A stretch of DNA of 64,000 nt from WTFY01 sp965205685. Its GTDB lineage: Bacteria; Pseudomonadota; Gammaproteobacteria; UBA4575. Under the pieces are notes generated by a model. That model saw only the letters and a list, made by a program, of their open reading frames with translations, did not search any database and was not told the DNA's origin. The stretch spans positions 496,001-560,000 of the forward strand of contig OZ242174.1 in the NCBI GenBank assembly GCA_965205685.1, given 5' to 3'. Positions within the stretch are counted from its first letter, which is position 1, and every line of letters begins with the position of its first letter. A program made the translations under genes and the position numbers. Positions 54,418 through 63,598 of this stretch are shown here, in pieces.

Positions 54418-55309
54418 ATCTCTTAGACTTGCAGTCTGTTTCGTCAATGCATGTATTTTTGTTCTGCTGGTCTCGGGACAGGTAGCCTGTACATCAAAAA
54501 AACATACGGCGGTGGTTTCTGTGATTCCACCTGTGTCAAAGGCCCCTTCACGCGGGTTACCGCCTGACCCGATTCCCAAGGCTGAACCACGCAGCCGCTA
54601 CGGCAATCCGCCATCCTATACAGTACTCGGCAAGCGTTACCATACGCTGTCCACGAGCAGCGGCTTTACCGAACGTGGCATTGCCTCCTGGTATGGCAAA
54701 AAATTCCACGGCCGACGCACTTCCAGCGGTGAGACCTATGACATGCACGCCATGACGGCAGCACATACCCGTTTGCCATTGCCGACCTATGTCCAGGTTA
54801 CCAACCTTGAAAATGGCAAACAGGTGATCGTGCGTGTAAACGACCGTGGCCCTTTTCATCAAAACAGAGTGATCGATTTGTCGTATTCGGCGGCCAAGAA
54901 GCTCGATATTGTCACTAAGGGGACCGGCCTAGTGGAAATTCGTGCGCTCGATCCATTACACTACCGGCTGGCAAAAAAATCTGGAACAAAAGCCACACAA
55001 AATACCGATACTGAAAAGACCGAAAATACAGCGATCTGGACTGAGGAAGCGGGTCAGCGGGTCATCCATGGAAGGCCTGAAGTATTTGTACAAGTGGGCG
55101 CCTTCAGCAAACGCACAAGTGCGGATCAGCTGTTAAATCAACTTCGCAATCTCAATCTCGGGGCGGTATCCGTGTCCTCAATCGCGAGAGACACAGGGGT
55201 GCTTCATCGGGTACGAGTCGGCCCACTGCCTACTGTGCAGTCTGCCGACATTACCTTTGCCAGGCTTACTGATATGGGTATGCGAGAACACCGGATTGTA
55301 ATTGAGTGA
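54404..55309 (+). CDS. rlpA: RlpA septal-ring lytic transglycosylase with SPOR domain
   Basis: The 301-residue exported protein has a hydrophobic leader ending near Cys29. The double-psi beta-barrel RlpA domain (about 90-185) has GIASWYGKKFHGRRTSSGE, MTAAHTRLPLPT and VRVNDRGPF with the catalytic-type Asp. The SPOR domain (about 226-301, starting VFVQVGAFSKRTSA) binds denuded septal glycan. The start TTG 54404 overlaps mltB by 14 bases. The possible lipobox (QVAC) is atypical at -3, so lipidation is uncertain. Confidence 0.92.
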   Translation: MLRTESLRLAVCFVNACIFVLLVSGQVACTSKKHTAVVSVIPPVSKAPSRGLPPDPIPKAEPRSRYGNPPSYTVLGKRYHTLSTSSGFTERGIASWYGKKFHGRRTSSGETYDMHAMTAAHTRLPLPTYVQVTNLENGKQVIVRVNDRGPFHQNRVIDLSYSAAKKLDIVTKGTGLVEIRALDPLHYRLAKKSGTKATQNTDTEKTENTAIWTEEAGQRVIHGRPEVFVQVGAFSKRTSADQLLNQLRNLNLGAVSVSSIARDTGVLHRVRVGPLPTVQSADITFARLTDMGMREHRIVIE

Positions 55310-55349
55310 CTACTGCATACGAGCAGTTATTTGGAGAACAGAAGGTTCG

Positions 55350-56483
55350 ATGAAGCTTAAGACAGCGATCTCAATTCTGGGCCTGCTATTTGTTTGTACA
55401 TCTGTACATGCAGAACCGGTCCCGATACCCGCAGCTCCAAAGTTTGGGGCATCCAGCTACATACTGATGGATTTTGCAAGCGGGAATGTTTTGGTGGACC
55501 ACAACTCGAAAGAGCATGTAGAGCCTGCGAGCATCACAAAAATAATGACCGCATATGTCGTCTACCATGCCCTGAAAAGTGGTGATGTACGTCTCGATGA
55601 TCAGGTCTTGGTCAGTGAGAAAGCCTGGCGCAGTATTGGTTCCCGGACCTTTGTTGAAGTAGGAAGCAGGGTGTCCCTTGAAGACTTGCTGCTGGGCATG
55701 GTCGTACAATCGGGCAACGACGCCAGCATAGCGCTGGCTGAACACATTGCGGGCACTGAAGACAGTTTTACGAGCATGATGAATGCTTATGCAGAACGGT
55801 TGGGCCTTGAAAACACCAGCTTCATCAATGCGACGGGCCTGCCCTCGCCAGGGCATTACACGACCGCTTATGACATTGCCTTACTGTCCCGCGCGATGAT
55901 CATGGAATTCCCACAGGAATATCAACGCTACGCACAGAAGGAATTCACTTACAACGACATCAAGCAATACAATCGAAACCGTTTGCTTTGGCGTGACGAT
56001 GCTGTAGATGGAATCAAAACCGGATTTACCCAAGCAGCGCGTTATTGTCTGGCCGCCTCAGCCGCACGCAAGGAAATGCGTTTGATTTCAGTAATCATGG
56101 GCGCAGACAGTCCTCGCTCTCGCATGGTGAACAGCCAGGCGTTGCTGAATTACGGGTTCAGGCACTACGAGTCTCACAAGCTGTACCAGGCAGGTCAGAT
56201 CCTTTCCGAGCAGCGTATATGGCAAGGGGAGTCAAAGTTGACTCCGCTGGGGTTGGATCAAGATCTTTTTGTGGCCATACCCCGTGGTCAATTCGGGGAT
56301 CTGAAAGCTGTCTCACAGATTCCGCAAGACATAGTCGCACCGATTGCAAAGGGGGATCAGCTTGGAACCGTCAAGATCAGCTTTAGGGGTGAAGATATCG
56401 CCGAAAGGCCGCTTGTAGCCCTGCACGCCAATCCGCGCGGGAACTTTTGGCGGCGCGTCGTGGATTTTTTTGCAAGATCTTGA
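55350..56483 (+). CDS. dacA: D-alanyl-D-alanine carboxypeptidase (PBP5/6 type)
   Basis: Removes the terminal D-Ala of peptidoglycan stem peptides. The 377-residue protein has a signal peptide (about 1-21), the SxxK motif at Ser61-Lys64 in EPASITKIM, SGN at 121-123, and KTG near residue 226 in DGIKTGFT. The C-terminal beta domain and a short amphipathic tail ending in WRRVVDFFARS would anchor it to the membrane. ATG 55350 gives a proper signal peptide; the frame is open from 55302. Confidence 0.96.
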   Translation: MKLKTAISILGLLFVCTSVHAEPVPIPAAPKFGASSYILMDFASGNVLVDHNSKEHVEPASITKIMTAYVVYHALKSGDVRLDDQVLVSEKAWRSIGSRTFVEVGSRVSLEDLLLGMVVQSGNDASIALAEHIAGTEDSFTSMMNAYAERLGLENTSFINATGLPSPGHYTTAYDIALLSRAMIMEFPQEYQRYAQKEFTYNDIKQYNRNRLLWRDDAVDGIKTGFTQAARYCLAASAARKEMRLISVIMGADSPRSRMVNSQALLNYGFRHYESHKLYQAGQILSEQRIWQGESKLTPLGLDQDLFVAIPRGQFGDLKAVSQIPQDIVAPIAKGDQLGTVKISFRGEDIAERPLVALHANPRGNFWRRVVDFFARS

Positions 56484-56500
56484 AACCTCCTGCTTCAGAC

Positions 56501-57343
56501 ATGATTCAAGTGCCCGCTTATTTAAATGGAGAGTACATGCCTCTTGAGGCATGCCGTATCTCACCTCTGGACCGTGGTTTCGTATTTGGCGACGCGGTGT
56601 ATGAACTGATCCCTGTTTATGCTCGCAGTGCATTTTACATGCAGCAACATCTGGCAAGGCTTGCGCGCAGCCTGGGACAGGTCCGTATTCAGGACCCCTA
56701 CACGCGAGCACAATGGGAGGCCATCGTTGAAAACCTCGTCCGGCAATCAGAGGGTGCCGATCTGGCCGTTTACATCCAGGTGACCCGGGGGGTTGCCAAA
56801 CGGGATCACCCGTTCCCTGAAAATGCGGCTCCGACGGTGTTTGCCATGGCAAATCCGTTAGCCAGTATCACGGATGAAGTGCTGCAAAACGGGGTTGCGC
56901 TGATCACGGTCAAGGACGTTCGCTGGAAACGCTGCGACATCAAGGTGACAGGGTTGATAGCCAACATTCTGGCCAAGCAAGAGGCAACGCAGGCCTCAGC
57001 CTCCGAGGCGATCCTGGTTCGCGATGGTTTTGCCTTGGAAGGCTGCACCAGCAATCTGTTTGTTGTGCGTGAGGGCATAGTCCACACGCATCCCAAGGAC
57101 AATCTGATCCTGCCTGGCATAACGCGCGATTTCGTTCTGGAATTGCTAACTGAGCTGGGGCTGGAATTTCGCGAACAGGCGATTCCCGAAGAATGGCTGT
57201 ACTCGGCAGATGAGATATGGGTCACGAGTTCTGCAAGGGAAGTTTTGGCAGCGACAAAAATTGACCAGCATGTTGTAGGAAAAGGAGTTCCTGGCGAGCT
57301 TTGGAGGGATGTTTATGCGCTGTATCAGAAAAGGAAGGTATAG
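56501..57343 (+). CDS. dat: D-amino acid aminotransferase (class IV PLP)
   Basis: Fold-type IV transaminase of 280 residues. FLNG-like YLNGEYMPLE, DRGFVFGDAVYE and the PLP-Lys region DIKVTGLIANILAKQEA (Lys in IKVTG-LI) are present, with EGCTSNLFVV and LPGITRDFVLEL. In several gammaproteobacteria a dat gene follows dacA, and D-Ala released by DacA is an attractive substrate; a branched-chain or 4-amino-4-deoxychorismate lyase role cannot be excluded. ATG 56501 is 17 bases after dacA. Confidence 0.85.
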   Translation: MIQVPAYLNGEYMPLEACRISPLDRGFVFGDAVYELIPVYARSAFYMQQHLARLARSLGQVRIQDPYTRAQWEAIVENLVRQSEGADLAVYIQVTRGVAKRDHPFPENAAPTVFAMANPLASITDEVLQNGVALITVKDVRWKRCDIKVTGLIANILAKQEATQASASEAILVRDGFALEGCTSNLFVVREGIVHTHPKDNLILPGITRDFVLELLTELGLEFREQAIPEEWLYSADEIWVTSSAREVLAATKIDQHVVGKGVPGELWRDVYALYQKRKV

Positions 57344-57420
57344 GGCGCGCTACGCTCGCGGCCTGACAGCTTGCAGGCTGACCTGAATCCCCCCGGCCAG
57401 CCTTGGCGCGGTTACACGCT

Positions 57421-58077
57421 GTGAAGAATCCAGGAAAGTGCGCACTCAAGGTTCGTGATTTGGGTATACAGGAATATCTTCCCGTATATGAAAGCATGCG
57501 TATGTTCAATACCAGACGCAGTGCAGCTACTGCCGATGAATTCTGGTGTCTGCAGCACACGCCGGTTGTTACGCTAGGGGCAAATTCCAGCCACAGGCAC
57601 ATTCATTCAGGAATGAATGTGCCTGTGGTGTGCACGGACCGGGGTGGGCAAGTCACCTACCATGCACCGGGGCAGGTCATTGTCTATCTGTTGGTAGACC
57701 TTCGCCGAAAGGCCCTCGGTATCCGCAAGTTTGTACACCACATAGAGCAGGCTGTCGTTGATCTGTTGGGTGGCTACCAGGTTTCTGCATTTGCCCGAAC
57801 CGATGCCCATGGCGTATACATAGGGGATGCAAAAGTTGCCGCACTCGGCTTGAGAGTCAGCGGTGGCTGTAGTTACCATGGTGTAGCACTCAATGTCGAT
57901 ATGGATTTGGGCCCGTTTTCCAGCATGGATCCATGCGGATTCCCTGGGCAGCCTGTTACACAGTTAAAAGACCATGGGATTGAATCCAGCTGCCAGCAGA
58001 TCCATGCGGAATTGACGATGCAGTTGTGTGAACACCTTGATTATGAAAAGACGGATATAGAAACCATTGGCCAGTAA
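57421..58077 (+). CDS. lipB: octanoyl-[ACP]:protein N-octanoyltransferase LipB
   Basis: Moves octanoate from ACP to lipoyl domains. From GTG 57421 the protein is 218 residues, with RGGQVTYHAPGQ, the catalytic Lys138 in DAKVAALGLR and Cys172 in DPCGFPG. TTG 57403 is an alternative start. ybeD, which lies between dacA and lipB in E. coli, is absent; dat takes that place. lipA overlaps the stop by 11 bases. A natural client in this window is the GcvH-like protein. Confidence 0.95.
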   Translation: MKNPGKCALKVRDLGIQEYLPVYESMRMFNTRRSAATADEFWCLQHTPVVTLGANSSHRHIHSGMNVPVVCTDRGGQVTYHAPGQVIVYLLVDLRRKALGIRKFVHHIEQAVVDLLGGYQVSAFARTDAHGVYIGDAKVAALGLRVSGGCSYHGVALNVDMDLGPFSSMDPCGFPGQPVTQLKDHGIESSCQQIHAELTMQLCEHLDYEKTDIETIGQ

Positions 58078-59014
58078 GTCGCACCTTGCAAAACTTGGCG
58101 TGAAACGGCGCGGAAGCGAAAAGGTTGTCCGCATTCCGGTCAAGCTGGAAGGGTCTTTACAACACCTTCCGAAGCCAGCGTGGCTTCGCGTGCGTGCACC
58201 GACCGCCAAGGTGAAAGCCTTAAAGAGGCTGCTGAGGGAACAGCAGCTGCACACGGTGTGCGAGGAGGCCTCGTGCCCGAACTTGACCGAGTGTTTCAGC
58301 CACGGCACGGCTACATTCATGATCATGGGCGATATCTGCACCCGTCGCTGTCCTTTTTGTGATGTGGCACATGGCAGGCCGTTGCCACTGGATGAGCAAG
58401 AGCCTGAACATCTGGCCGAAGCTATTGGTCAAATGGGGCTTAGTTACGTGGTCATCACATCGGTTGACCGCGATGACCTGCACGATGGAGGGGCTGGCCA
58501 TTTCGTGAAGTGCATGCAGCGTATACGCGAGTGCTGTACAGCGACAAAAGTAGAAATACTTGTTCCTGACTTTCGTGGACGGCTGGATCGGGCACTGCAG
58601 ATTTTGTCTCAACAGCCTGCCGATGTGTTCAATCACAACCTGGAAACTGTTCCGCGCCTGTATCCTTACGCCCGGCCCGGTGCGGATTACCACCATTCGC
58701 TGAAATTGCTGAACGAATACAAGAAGCGACATCCGCACACCCCGACAAAATCAGGCTTGATGCTGGGTCTGGGTGAGCGCACGGAAGAAGTGGTTCAGGT
58801 GATGGAGGATCTGCGCGTACATGAAGTAGACCGACTTACCCTGGGGCAATATCTGCAGCCAAGTCGCCATCACTTGCCCGTGCAACGCTATCTTGATCCA
58901 GGGGAGTTCGATCGCTTACGTCGTGCTGGAGAAGACATGGGCTTCCATCATGTGGCGAGCGGTCCATTGGTCCGTTCTTCCTATCATGCAGATATTCAGG
59001 CCTATGGGCACTGA
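58067..59014 (+). CDS. lipA: lipoyl synthase LipA
   Basis: Radical-SAM enzyme that inserts two sulfurs into the octanoyl chain. The 315-residue protein has the auxiliary-cluster cysteines 65, 70 and 76 (CEEASCPNLTEC) and the radical-SAM CxxxCxxC at 91, 95 and 98 (CTRRCPFC). The C-terminal RSSYHAD segment supplies the conserved Ser ligand of the auxiliary cluster. The start is TTG 58067 inside lipB; no ATG lies near enough to give a full N-terminus. Confidence 0.96.
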   Translation: MASKSHLAKLGVKRRGSEKVVRIPVKLEGSLQHLPKPAWLRVRAPTAKVKALKRLLREQQLHTVCEEASCPNLTECFSHGTATFMIMGDICTRRCPFCDVAHGRPLPLDEQEPEHLAEAIGQMGLSYVVITSVDRDDLHDGGAGHFVKCMQRIRECCTATKVEILVPDFRGRLDRALQILSQQPADVFNHNLETVPRLYPYARPGADYHHSLKLLNEYKKRHPHTPTKSGLMLGLGERTEEVVQVMEDLRVHEVDRLTLGQYLQPSRHHLPVQRYLDPGEFDRLRRAGEDMGFHHVASGPLVRSSYHADIQAYGH

Positions 59015-59097
59015 AGCGTACGGGGCCAATTTGCCGGACTGAAAAGCGATCAAGGTTTGAACTCGATCGTGTGCTGTCAGGGATTCACCCGCTGATG

Positions 59098-59772
59098 TCA
59101 GCTTGTATTCCGATTCTGCAAGTGTCGCTCGACTTCGCGAAGCCGTTCGGGCGTGCCAATGTCAAACCATGTGCCCGTATGGTGTTCGGCACTTACTTTT
59201 TCCTGGGCAATGGCGGAACGTAGGACAGGTGCCAGGGCCTTTTGCTCGATTGCATATTCCTTGAACAGCTCCGGCATGTAGATGCCAATACCACTGAAGG
59301 TCAAAAATTTCCCTCCCAAACTACAGGCCCTGCCGGACTTGTAGGCAAAGTCACCGTTCCGGTGGTGTGCCGGATTATCTACAAGCACCAGATGTGCCAT
59401 GTCATGCGCAATGCCGGGAAACGAAAGAGGGTGGTCGCACCAGATATCACTGCTTATTACCAGAAATGGCTTGTCACCCAGAAGTGGCAGGGCATGAGCA
59501 ATTCCTCCTGCGGTTCCTAACGGACTTTCGCCTTCATGGGAATACTCGATGTGTACCCCGTAGCGCTCGCCATCCCCGAGCTTTTGCCGGATCGTGTTTC
59601 CCAAATGGGAAAGATTAACGACAATTTCCCTGTAACCTGCGGCTTTGAGCTTCGTCAGGTGATGTTCGATCAGAGACTTGCCTGCAAGCTTGATCAGAGG
59701 TTTCGGGATATGCTGGGTGAGAGGTCGCATTCGCTCTCCTAGACCTGCAGCCAATAACATGCACTTCATCAT
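59098..59772 (-). CDS. murU: N-acetylmuramate alpha-1-phosphate uridylyltransferase MurU
   Basis: Makes UDP-MurNAc from MurNAc-1-phosphate in the peptidoglycan recycling route that bypasses fosfomycin-sensitive MurA. The 224-residue nucleotidyltransferase has LLAAGLGERMRPLT (residues 6-19), IPKPLIKLAGKSLIEHHL, and PLGTAGGIAHAL. It begins two bases after amgK on the same strand, and this pairing is the main reason for calling it MurU rather than a general sugar-nucleotide transferase. Confidence 0.92.
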   Translation of the reverse strand: MMKCMLLAAGLGERMRPLTQHIPKPLIKLAGKSLIEHHLTKLKAAGYREIVVNLSHLGNTIRQKLGDGERYGVHIEYSHEGESPLGTAGGIAHALPLLGDKPFLVISSDIWCDHPLSFPGIAHDMAHLVLVDNPAHHRNGDFAYKSGRACSLGGKFLTFSGIGIYMPELFKEYAIEQKALAPVLRSAIAQEKVSAEHHTGTWFDIGTPERLREVERHLQNRNTS

Positions 59773-59774
59773 GA

Positions 59775-60752
59775 TCAGAGAAAAACCTTCTTGTCTATGA
59801 AATCGGCCAGTTCCTGAGTCTCGGGATATTTTGGCGCAACGGATTTTATGTACTCCAGTGTGCGTGGAATATCCTTGAGGTAGCCCGGTTTTTTGTCACG
59901 CAGGTTCAGGCGTGCAAAGATTCCAATGGCCTTCAAGTGTCGCTGGATCCCCATCAGGTCAAACCACTTCAGAAAGGGTTCTTCAGCGATGTGGGAAACT
60001 ATGTCTTTTTCCATGATCCTGTCCCTGTAATCAAGCGCCCAGGCCTGCACACGATCAGGGGGCCATTGAATATAACAGTCACGCAGCAATGAGACTGCAT
60101 CGTAGGTAAGCGGCCCACAAACAGCATCCTGGTAATCGATAATGCCCGGCCATCTCGTATCGATTTTCATCAGATTGCGTGAATGATAATCCCGATGAAC
60201 AAAAACCTGTGGTTGATCCAGTGCGTTGTTTTTCAAGTGTGCAAAGGCACTGCTCAAAACCTGCACACTGGAATCTGACATCTTGACGTCAAGAAGCTGT
60301 ATCAGGAACCACTGTTGAAATAACTCCATTTCCTGCAACAAAAGTTCCTGGCTATATTTTGGCAGACTATCTGCAGGAATCTGCTGGATGACGGTTAGTG
60401 CTTCAAGCGCATTGCCATACAGGCTGTCGGCATTTTCTGCATCCAGAATGTCCAGAAGCAATGTGTTGCCAAAGTCGTCCAGAAGGAAATAGCCGGAATC
60501 CAAAAAACTGTAGTGGATATGCGGTACGTGCAGGCCTTCCGCTTCCAGCAGGTGTGTTACCTTTGCAAAGGCCTCATTCGATTCTTTTTCAGGTGGGGCA
60601 TCGACAGCAATATATTGTCCCTGTTCAGACCGGAGCCTGAAGTAACGCCTGAAGCTTGCATCTTCGGAGGCTGGCTCAAGTGTGTACGGGACGTCTCCGA
60701 GAATCTCCTTGATCCATTCATGCAGTTGGGCAAGACGTGGGTCAGAATCCAT
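59775..60752 (-). CDS. amgK: N-acetylmuramate/N-acetylglucosamine kinase AmgK
   Basis: Anomeric kinase that phosphorylates MurNAc at C1 for MurU. The 325-residue aminoglycoside-phosphotransferase-fold protein has SEDASFRRYFRL, FLLDDFGNTLLLDIL, the catalytic loop VHRDYHSRNLM and the metal site IIDYQDAVCGP. In pseudomonads amgK-murU lie next to lptD; here they have moved away within the same chromosomal region. Confidence 0.92.
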   Translation of the reverse strand: MDSDPRLAQLHEWIKEILGDVPYTLEPASEDASFRRYFRLRSEQGQYIAVDAPPEKESNEAFAKVTHLLEAEGLHVPHIHYSFLDSGYFLLDDFGNTLLLDILDAENADSLYGNALEALTVIQQIPADSLPKYSQELLLQEMELFQQWFLIQLLDVKMSDSSVQVLSSAFAHLKNNALDQPQVFVHRDYHSRNLMKIDTRWPGIIDYQDAVCGPLTYDAVSLLRDCYIQWPPDRVQAWALDYRDRIMEKDIVSHIAEEPFLKWFDLMGIQRHLKAIGIFARLNLRDKKPGYLKDIPRTLEYIKSVAPKYPETQELADFIDKKVFL

Positions 60753-60864
60753 TTTACGTGTCCGGGCCAGAGTGTAGCTTCAGGTGGCAGTGGGCAGCCC
60801 GGGGTCAAATTCCAAAGGCTCTGGTTTTGGCTAGGCCAGCCGCAGTGTCTAGTGCGTGCAGCTG

Positions 60865-61272
60865 TTACAACAGGCTTACATTTTCAGCCTGGGGTCCTTT
60901 TGCACCTTGCACTACATCCATGGAAACTTTCTGACCTTCGCGCAGTGATCTGCGACCATTGCTGACTATGGACTTGTGGTGCACAAATACGTCCTCACCA
61001 TTTTCCTGCTCAATAAACCCAAAACCTTTCTTGTAATTAAACCACTTGACAGTACCTCTGGCCTGCCTGGAAGTAGTCTTTGCCTTGGTGCCTCCTGAGG
61101 TTCTTGCACTGATGTTGCGGACCAGGTTAATCAAGACAGGTACGGCGATGATAAATACAATTGCCAGCCCTCCGGAAATCAATAATTTGGCAGTGTCACC
61201 GTCAATGAGGATAGCAAGTGCTATACCTACCACAACACCCAGACTGATCAATATGGTGGGATTGGTTTTCAT
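60865..61272 (-). CDS. membrane-anchored cold-shock domain protein
   Basis: A 135-residue protein with two predicted membrane helices (about 8-24 and 28-50), a basic Ser/Thr/Lys linker (about 55-72), and a C-terminal cold-shock domain with RNP1 KGFGFI at 82-87 and RNP2 VFVHH at 95-99. The OB-fold would face the cytosol near the membrane and bind RNA or ssDNA. ATG 61272 is preferred; a TTG at 61311 would add 13 residues. This layout is less common than free CspA and is the reverse of the usual CSD-plus-DUF1294 order. The function is unknown. Confidence 0.85.
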   Translation of the reverse strand: MKTNPTILISLGVVVGIALAILIDGDTAKLLISGGLAIVFIIAVPVLINLVRNISARTSGGTKAKTTSRQARGTVKWFNYKKGFGFIEQENGEDVFVHHKSIVSNGRRSLREGQKVSMDVVQGAKGPQAENVSLL

Positions 61273-61365
61273 GAGGTGTGTTTCTCTCCTGAGCTTAGCT
61301 ATTTGGGTCAAGCATCGGTTGCCGAATGCAGCGATCCGTATTGCGCATGATACCTGCCGTGATGT

Positions 61366-62685
61366 TCATTGGATAGTTTTGCTGTAGATTTTCGACTTGC
61401 GCATGTCGTCATAAAGCACCTGTTTCTGCATGGGCAGGTCTTCTATTTTTGCGGATTCAAAACCATGTTCCTTGAACCAGAGCTCAGTTTGCGTCGTCAG
61501 TACGAAAAGCTTGCTGAAGCCAGCTTCGCAGGCTTTCTTTTCCAGGTGCATCAACATTTTGCTGCCGCGCCCGATGGACTGAAATTCTGGGTGCACGGCA
61601 AGACAACCAACTTCGGCGACATTTTCTTCAGGGAAGGTATGCAAAACGCCGCAGGTCAGGAGCACACCGTCGCGTTCTATGACATCAAAGCGGTCGATTT
61701 CGAGTTCCAGCTGTTCACGGGAACGTGCTACCAGAATCCCTTTTTCCATGAAGGGTTGTATAAGTTCGGCAATACCGTCCAGGTCATCAAGTGTGGCAGG
61801 CCTGATTTCCTCATAGGCTTGAGCCGTCACCAGCGTGGCGGCACCGTCCAGACTATAAAGTTCTTCAAGCAGCGTGCCCGGCTTCTCTGTATCGACTAGA
61901 TGTGCGTTCTTGACATTTTTCGAGCACGCCTGAATTGCGACGCTCAGATAGCGTTTGGCATCCTGTTTGTGCTCGGGCAGATTTTCTACAAGCTCCCGGG
62001 CTTCCTCGATGCTGTAGTGATCTTCGCCTTGTGTTTTCTGGCTATGAAGCTTGAACTGGTCCAGTACCAATATCAGCTTCTCACTATGCAGTACGCATGC
62101 AGTGTGCATTGCGAGTTCCGCACCCGGTAAAAGGAGCAGGCTGCCCGCCGTCGAACTAGCCATGGGGGTGATCGCTACGATGTTTCCCTTGTCCAGTTGT
62201 TGTTGCAGTGCAGTTTGGTTGATGCTGCAGTTATCCCCGTGCGGGGAATCCACTTGGATTTGCTTGTCTGCGTCGGAGTCTGCCTGTAGGAAATCGTCAC
62301 AGGCAACGTCCAGTCTGGCGCCTGCCAGTGGTGTATTGGCGAGGCTGGCAGAAAAAAAGGTTTTGACATTCTCACACATGTCACTGGCAGTGTTTTTGAT
62401 CTCGCCGATAGCGTCGTGGTCAGTGACATGTAAGCTGCGGTGCGGTGCGCTTTGCTCCGATGCAACTGTTTCCCGGGAAATCGATGTCCCATCTCCGAGT
62501 ACCAGCACGAGTTTGGCACCCAGCGTGTGCATCAGCGCCAGGTCACGGATGAGTGCAGTCAGACGGGTATCTGCCGACAGAACACGGCTGTTGATATAGA
62601 CCACGAAAGTTTTGCCGCGATGGGTATGGATGTAGTGGGCGGCTTGGCGAAAACTCCCGGTCTGAAACAGGGAAGTGCTGTTCAT
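61366..62685 (-). CDS. argA: amino-acid N-acetyltransferase (N-acetylglutamate synthase)
   Basis: First enzyme of arginine synthesis. The 439-residue protein has an N-terminal amino-acid-kinase-like regulatory domain (about 20-275) and a C-terminal GNAT acetyltransferase domain (about 290-435) with EVGCLAVHPEFQSIGRGSKM (acetyl-CoA loop) and ELWFKEHGF. This is the classical E. coli-type ArgA. The kinase-like domain is expected to bind arginine for feedback inhibition. Confidence 0.93.
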   Translation of the reverse strand: MNSTSLFQTGSFRQAAHYIHTHRGKTFVVYINSRVLSADTRLTALIRDLALMHTLGAKLVLVLGDGTSISRETVASEQSAPHRSLHVTDHDAIGEIKNTASDMCENVKTFFSASLANTPLAGARLDVACDDFLQADSDADKQIQVDSPHGDNCSINQTALQQQLDKGNIVAITPMASSTAGSLLLLPGAELAMHTACVLHSEKLILVLDQFKLHSQKTQGEDHYSIEEARELVENLPEHKQDAKRYLSVAIQACSKNVKNAHLVDTEKPGTLLEELYSLDGAATLVTAQAYEEIRPATLDDLDGIAELIQPFMEKGILVARSREQLELEIDRFDVIERDGVLLTCGVLHTFPEENVAEVGCLAVHPEFQSIGRGSKMLMHLEKKACEAGFSKLFVLTTQTELWFKEHGFESAKIEDLPMQKQVLYDDMRKSKIYSKTIQ

Positions 62686-62883
62686 ATTTCACACTGCGAT
62701 CAGATACAGGGACAGGATCACGCGGTCAATCCAAGGTAAGCCTATGAAATGATGAAGGATTCTTCGCAACTGGTTTTTATGCTGTCGGAGGCTTGGCTCG
62801 CCCCTTATAATAGATCACCTTAACACTACCGTAGGTAATGCCGTCTGGCTGGCGGATCACATTTTATACATAAGGAACAAAGA

Positions 62884-63579
62884 ATGCGAAGAGTTTTATC
62901 GAGCGTAACGGGTTTGTTTTGCCTGCTGCTGGCATTGGCCGGTCCTGCGGTTCTGGCCAGTGGTGAGGTGCTGAAATCACCCATTCTCGATCGTGTGAAG
63001 GTGATCTATTCGGCGCCTGCCAATCTGGAAAACTTGACTCTGGAGCAACTGCATGCAGAAAAGGCCGTATTCGTAAAAGAACTTGCGGCCATTCAGCAGA
63101 TCAGCGATGCCCCTGAAGTTGCCAGACAAAAATTTCTCGAAACCGTTTTTGAGCACGATGACAAACGACTGCAGATTGTCAAGATCATCCACAAACTGAT
63201 CGACGAGTATCAAATAGAAGGAAAATTTCGTGACGAGTTGATCGGCTACAGCAATACGTTTGATCAGGAAATCAGAAATGCCCGCAAGCATGTACACACG
63301 CTGGATGACTATAAGTCATACGATTTCAGATTTTCGGCTGTCTATATGTCGATGATGCTCAAGTTCAATGAGAGCCCCGAATTCCGCAAGCGCATGGCTG
63401 CGGACATGCGGAATCCCAATACATCAATGGGCAGGTACCTCAAGGAACTGGATGAGTCCTATGCCGCGGTACTTCATGAAAAATATCGCATTCAAAATAT
63501 CTATTCCGTTCATGAACTCGAAAATGCGATTGCTCTCATCAGTGAAGAAATCTCGAGGCGTGATGCCACGGAATTGTAG
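62884..63579 (+). CDS. hypothetical exported helical protein
   Basis: I do not recognise this gene. The 231-residue product has a signal peptide (about 1-25, cleavage near VLASG). The rest is predicted mostly helical and charged, with segments such as KRLQIVKIIHKLIDEYQ and RDELIGYSNTFDQEIRNARK. There is no lipobox, cysteine or metal motif in the mature part. It is followed 19 bases later by another exported ORF, so the two may form an operon. A TATAAT-like sequence lies at 62806-62811. Confidence 0.65.
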   Translation: MRRVLSSVTGLFCLLLALAGPAVLASGEVLKSPILDRVKVIYSAPANLENLTLEQLHAEKAVFVKELAAIQQISDAPEVARQKFLETVFEHDDKRLQIVKIIHKLIDEYQIEGKFRDELIGYSNTFDQEIRNARKHVHTLDDYKSYDFRFSAVYMSMMLKFNESPEFRKRMAADMRNPNTSMGRYLKELDESYAAVLHEKYRIQNIYSVHELENAIALISEEISRRDATEL

Positions 63580-63598
63580 GCCGCGGGCAAGCTAGATC

